Shown here piece by piece: positions 26,088 to 27,286 of a stretch of DNA of 27,286 nt (position 1 is its first letter; each line of letters opens with the position of its first letter). The DNA is from a bacterium. GTDB taxonomy: Bacteria; Chloroflexota; Dormibacteria; UBA8260; Bog-877. Where the stretch lies: contig JAJYWT010000096.1 in NCBI GenBank assembly GCA_021791345.1, positions 1 through 27,286 of the forward strand, in the 5' to 3' direction. The notes beneath the pieces were generated by a model. The model was not told the origin of the DNA. It saw only the letters and a list, made by a program, of their open reading frames with translations, and did no database searches. Position numbers and translations under genes: made by a program.

Positions 26088-27286
26088 ATGCGAAGGGTTG
26101 CGACGCGTTGGTCATTGCTGCTGGCCACCCTGGGGGTGGTGGCGCTAATTCTGGCGGCCCCGGCATCGGTGCTCGCTGCCGCCGGGGGGACACCCGGTCC
26201 GAACGAGTCCAACCAGGGGCACTCCTCCCACGGCGGCTCCGGCCCGGGTCACGCGCCGGGATCATCTTCTTCATCGTCCAGCTCATCCTCATCGCAATCA
26301 GGCGGCGGGAGCCAATCGGGGGGCACCGGCTCCGGGGGCAACTCGGGATCGTCGGTGCCGGGGGGCACATCGACTTCCTCCAGCTCCGGTTCGGGGCACA
26401 GCTCGCCCGGGGACAGCAACCCCGAGGACGTCTGGGTGGACGGCTATTCCTCATCGACCGCACCGGTTTCCTCAGCCGGGCCCGGCCATGAGATGGACCC
26501 CCACCTCGGCTGCCCCGCCTACATCATCCTGTGGGGAAGTGGTCTGGCCGACCCGACGGGCATCTACACGATCGATGGTTGGAACCCCAGTGGCAGCGGC
26601 ACGGGTGACTACGGCCACGCCGGCTACCACCAGGACCAGGCCTGGCCGGGGACCGCGGCCAATCCCTCCACCGCCAGCTGGAATTACTCCACCGCGGCCG
26701 GTGGGACCCAGGAGATCAGCTACATCCCCACCGCCACCCTGGTCGCCCACGCCATCGCCAACGGGGATGCGCCCGTCAACGGCGAGGGCCTGCACTTCAA
26801 GCTCCAGTTCGTTCAGGACCCGCAGAAGCACAAGACCTTCTGGGTCAACTGTCCGACTCCCACGCCTCCGCCGGCAGGGACCCCCGACCTCAGCATCACC
26901 AAGAAGGTGAGCGAGACGACGGCCCACTTCGGGGACACCCTGACCTACACCGTGGTGGTCACCAACTCAGGCACAGCTGCCGCCACCAACGTCGTGATCG
27001 ACGACACCATGTCCGGCACCGCCGGCTTCACCATCAAGACGACGTCCTTCAGCCCAGACGCCGCCACCGTGCTCTCGAGCAGCGAGGTCGAGTGGACGAT
27101 CCCGACCATCTCCGCAAATGGCGGCACCTCGACTGAGACCTACAGCGCAACCATCTCCCAGCCCTCTCCGTACGACTCCGCCACGACCTACGTGCTCAAC
27201 AACACGGCCTCGATCGTCGACTGCACCGGCAGCGGCCCCTGCAGCGCCACGGTCACAACCGATGTCCCGGGCAGCACCCCACCGCC
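26088..27286 (+). CDS. Secreted Ser-rich protein with a DUF11 domain (cut by the window end)
   Basis: The frame is open for 399 codons to the window edge without a stop. Residues 1 to about 31 are a signal peptide with basic start MRRVATRW, core LLLATLGVVALILA and ending VLAAA. Residues 32 to about 125 are a low-complexity linker rich in Ser, Gly and Pro, including 11 Ser in a row at 59-69. A region of about 140 residues rich in aromatic residues and glycine follows (HLGCPAYIILWGSG, HAGYHQDQAWPG). From residue 267 the DUF11 repeat begins: DLSITKKV, GDTLTYTVVVTNSGTAAATNVVIDD. DUF11 proteins are surface or cell-wall associated beta-sandwich proteins. GAGGAG lies nine bases before the ATG. More DUF11 repeats or a wall anchor probably lie beyond the edge. 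Confidence 0.85.
   Translation, partial: MRRVATRWSLLLATLGVVALILAAPASVLAAAGGTPGPNESNQGHSSHGGSGPGHAPGSSSSSSSSSSSQSGGGSQSGGTGSGGNSGSSVPGGTSTSSSSGSGHSSPGDSNPEDVWVDGYSSSTAPVSSAGPGHEMDPHLGCPAYIILWGSGLADPTGIYTIDGWNPSGSGTGDYGHAGYHQDQAWPGTAANPSTASWNYSTAAGGTQEISYIPTATLVAHAIANGDAPVNGEGLHFKLQFVQDPQKHKTFWVNCPTPTPPPAGTPDLSITKKVSETTAHFGDTLTYTVVVTNSGTAAATNVVIDDTMSGTAGFTIKTTSFSPDAATVLSSSEVEWTIPTISANGGTSTETYSATISQPSPYDSATTYVLNNTASIVDCTGSGPCSATVTTDVPGSTPP

Noticed and set aside
25687..26463. Minus-strand frame of 258 codons across the intergenic region and the start of the DUF11 gene
   Set aside because: It is Arg/Ser/Pro-rich without motifs and crosses the signal peptide and Ser-rich linker of the real gene.

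Overview
The window is high-GC DNA (roughly two thirds G+C) with dense, mostly well-packed genes of a free-living bacterium. It carries single-copy housekeeping genes (clpB, dnaK, a menaquinone-type methyltransferase) next to accessory metabolism, with no phage, transposon, CRISPR, rRNA or tRNA visible. Many genes appear to start directly after a TANNNT -10 element with no Shine-Dalgarno sequence. That style is known from Actinobacteria, Deinococcus and some other high-GC Terrabacteria. A high-GC soil-type lineage such as Actinobacteriota, Chloroflexota or Dormibacterota would fit, but the sequence does not decide this.

Layout. 1-745: a possible gene tail, an empty stretch and a small zinc-ribbon protein. 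768-3425 (-): ClpB disaggregase. 3798-5219 (+): membrane acyltransferase. 5110-9132 (-): dnaK followed by two tandem, probably membrane-anchored alpha/beta hydrolases. 9287-11286 (+): a small anchored PepSY-like protein and a secreted GH5 glycosidase. 11273-13935 (-): a ThuA-Gfo/Idh/MocA fusion and a second Gfo/Idh/MocA oxidoreductase that seems to start at CTG. 14062-16820 (-): MenG/UbiE methyltransferase, a divergent MTA/purine nucleoside phosphorylase and an EEP-family nuclease/phosphatase. 16901-21449 (+): LLM flavin oxidoreductase, a four-helix membrane protein coupled to a glutaredoxin-like protein, a GT2-GtrA glycosyltransferase with an extra C-terminal domain, and a BASS-type transporter. 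21440-24733 (-): DnaE2-type error-prone polymerase, divergent from a DUF429 protein (24786-25496). 25497-26087: a gene-free region with a promoter and an operator-like palindrome. 26088-end: the start of a secreted Ser-rich DUF11 protein, cut by the window edge.

Themes. The window joins protein quality control (ClpB, DnaK), envelope and polysaccharide work (acyltransferase, GH5, GT2-GtrA, DUF11 protein), sugar oxidation (ThuA and two Gfo/Idh/MocA proteins) and DNA damage tolerance (DnaE2 with a LexA-like box). The points most worth following are the recurrent leaderless promoter architecture, the three-part glycosyltransferase, the metal-ligand loss in the polymerase PHP domain, the CTG-start oxidoreductase, the dnaK-hydrolase operon and the divergent nucleoside phosphorylase.
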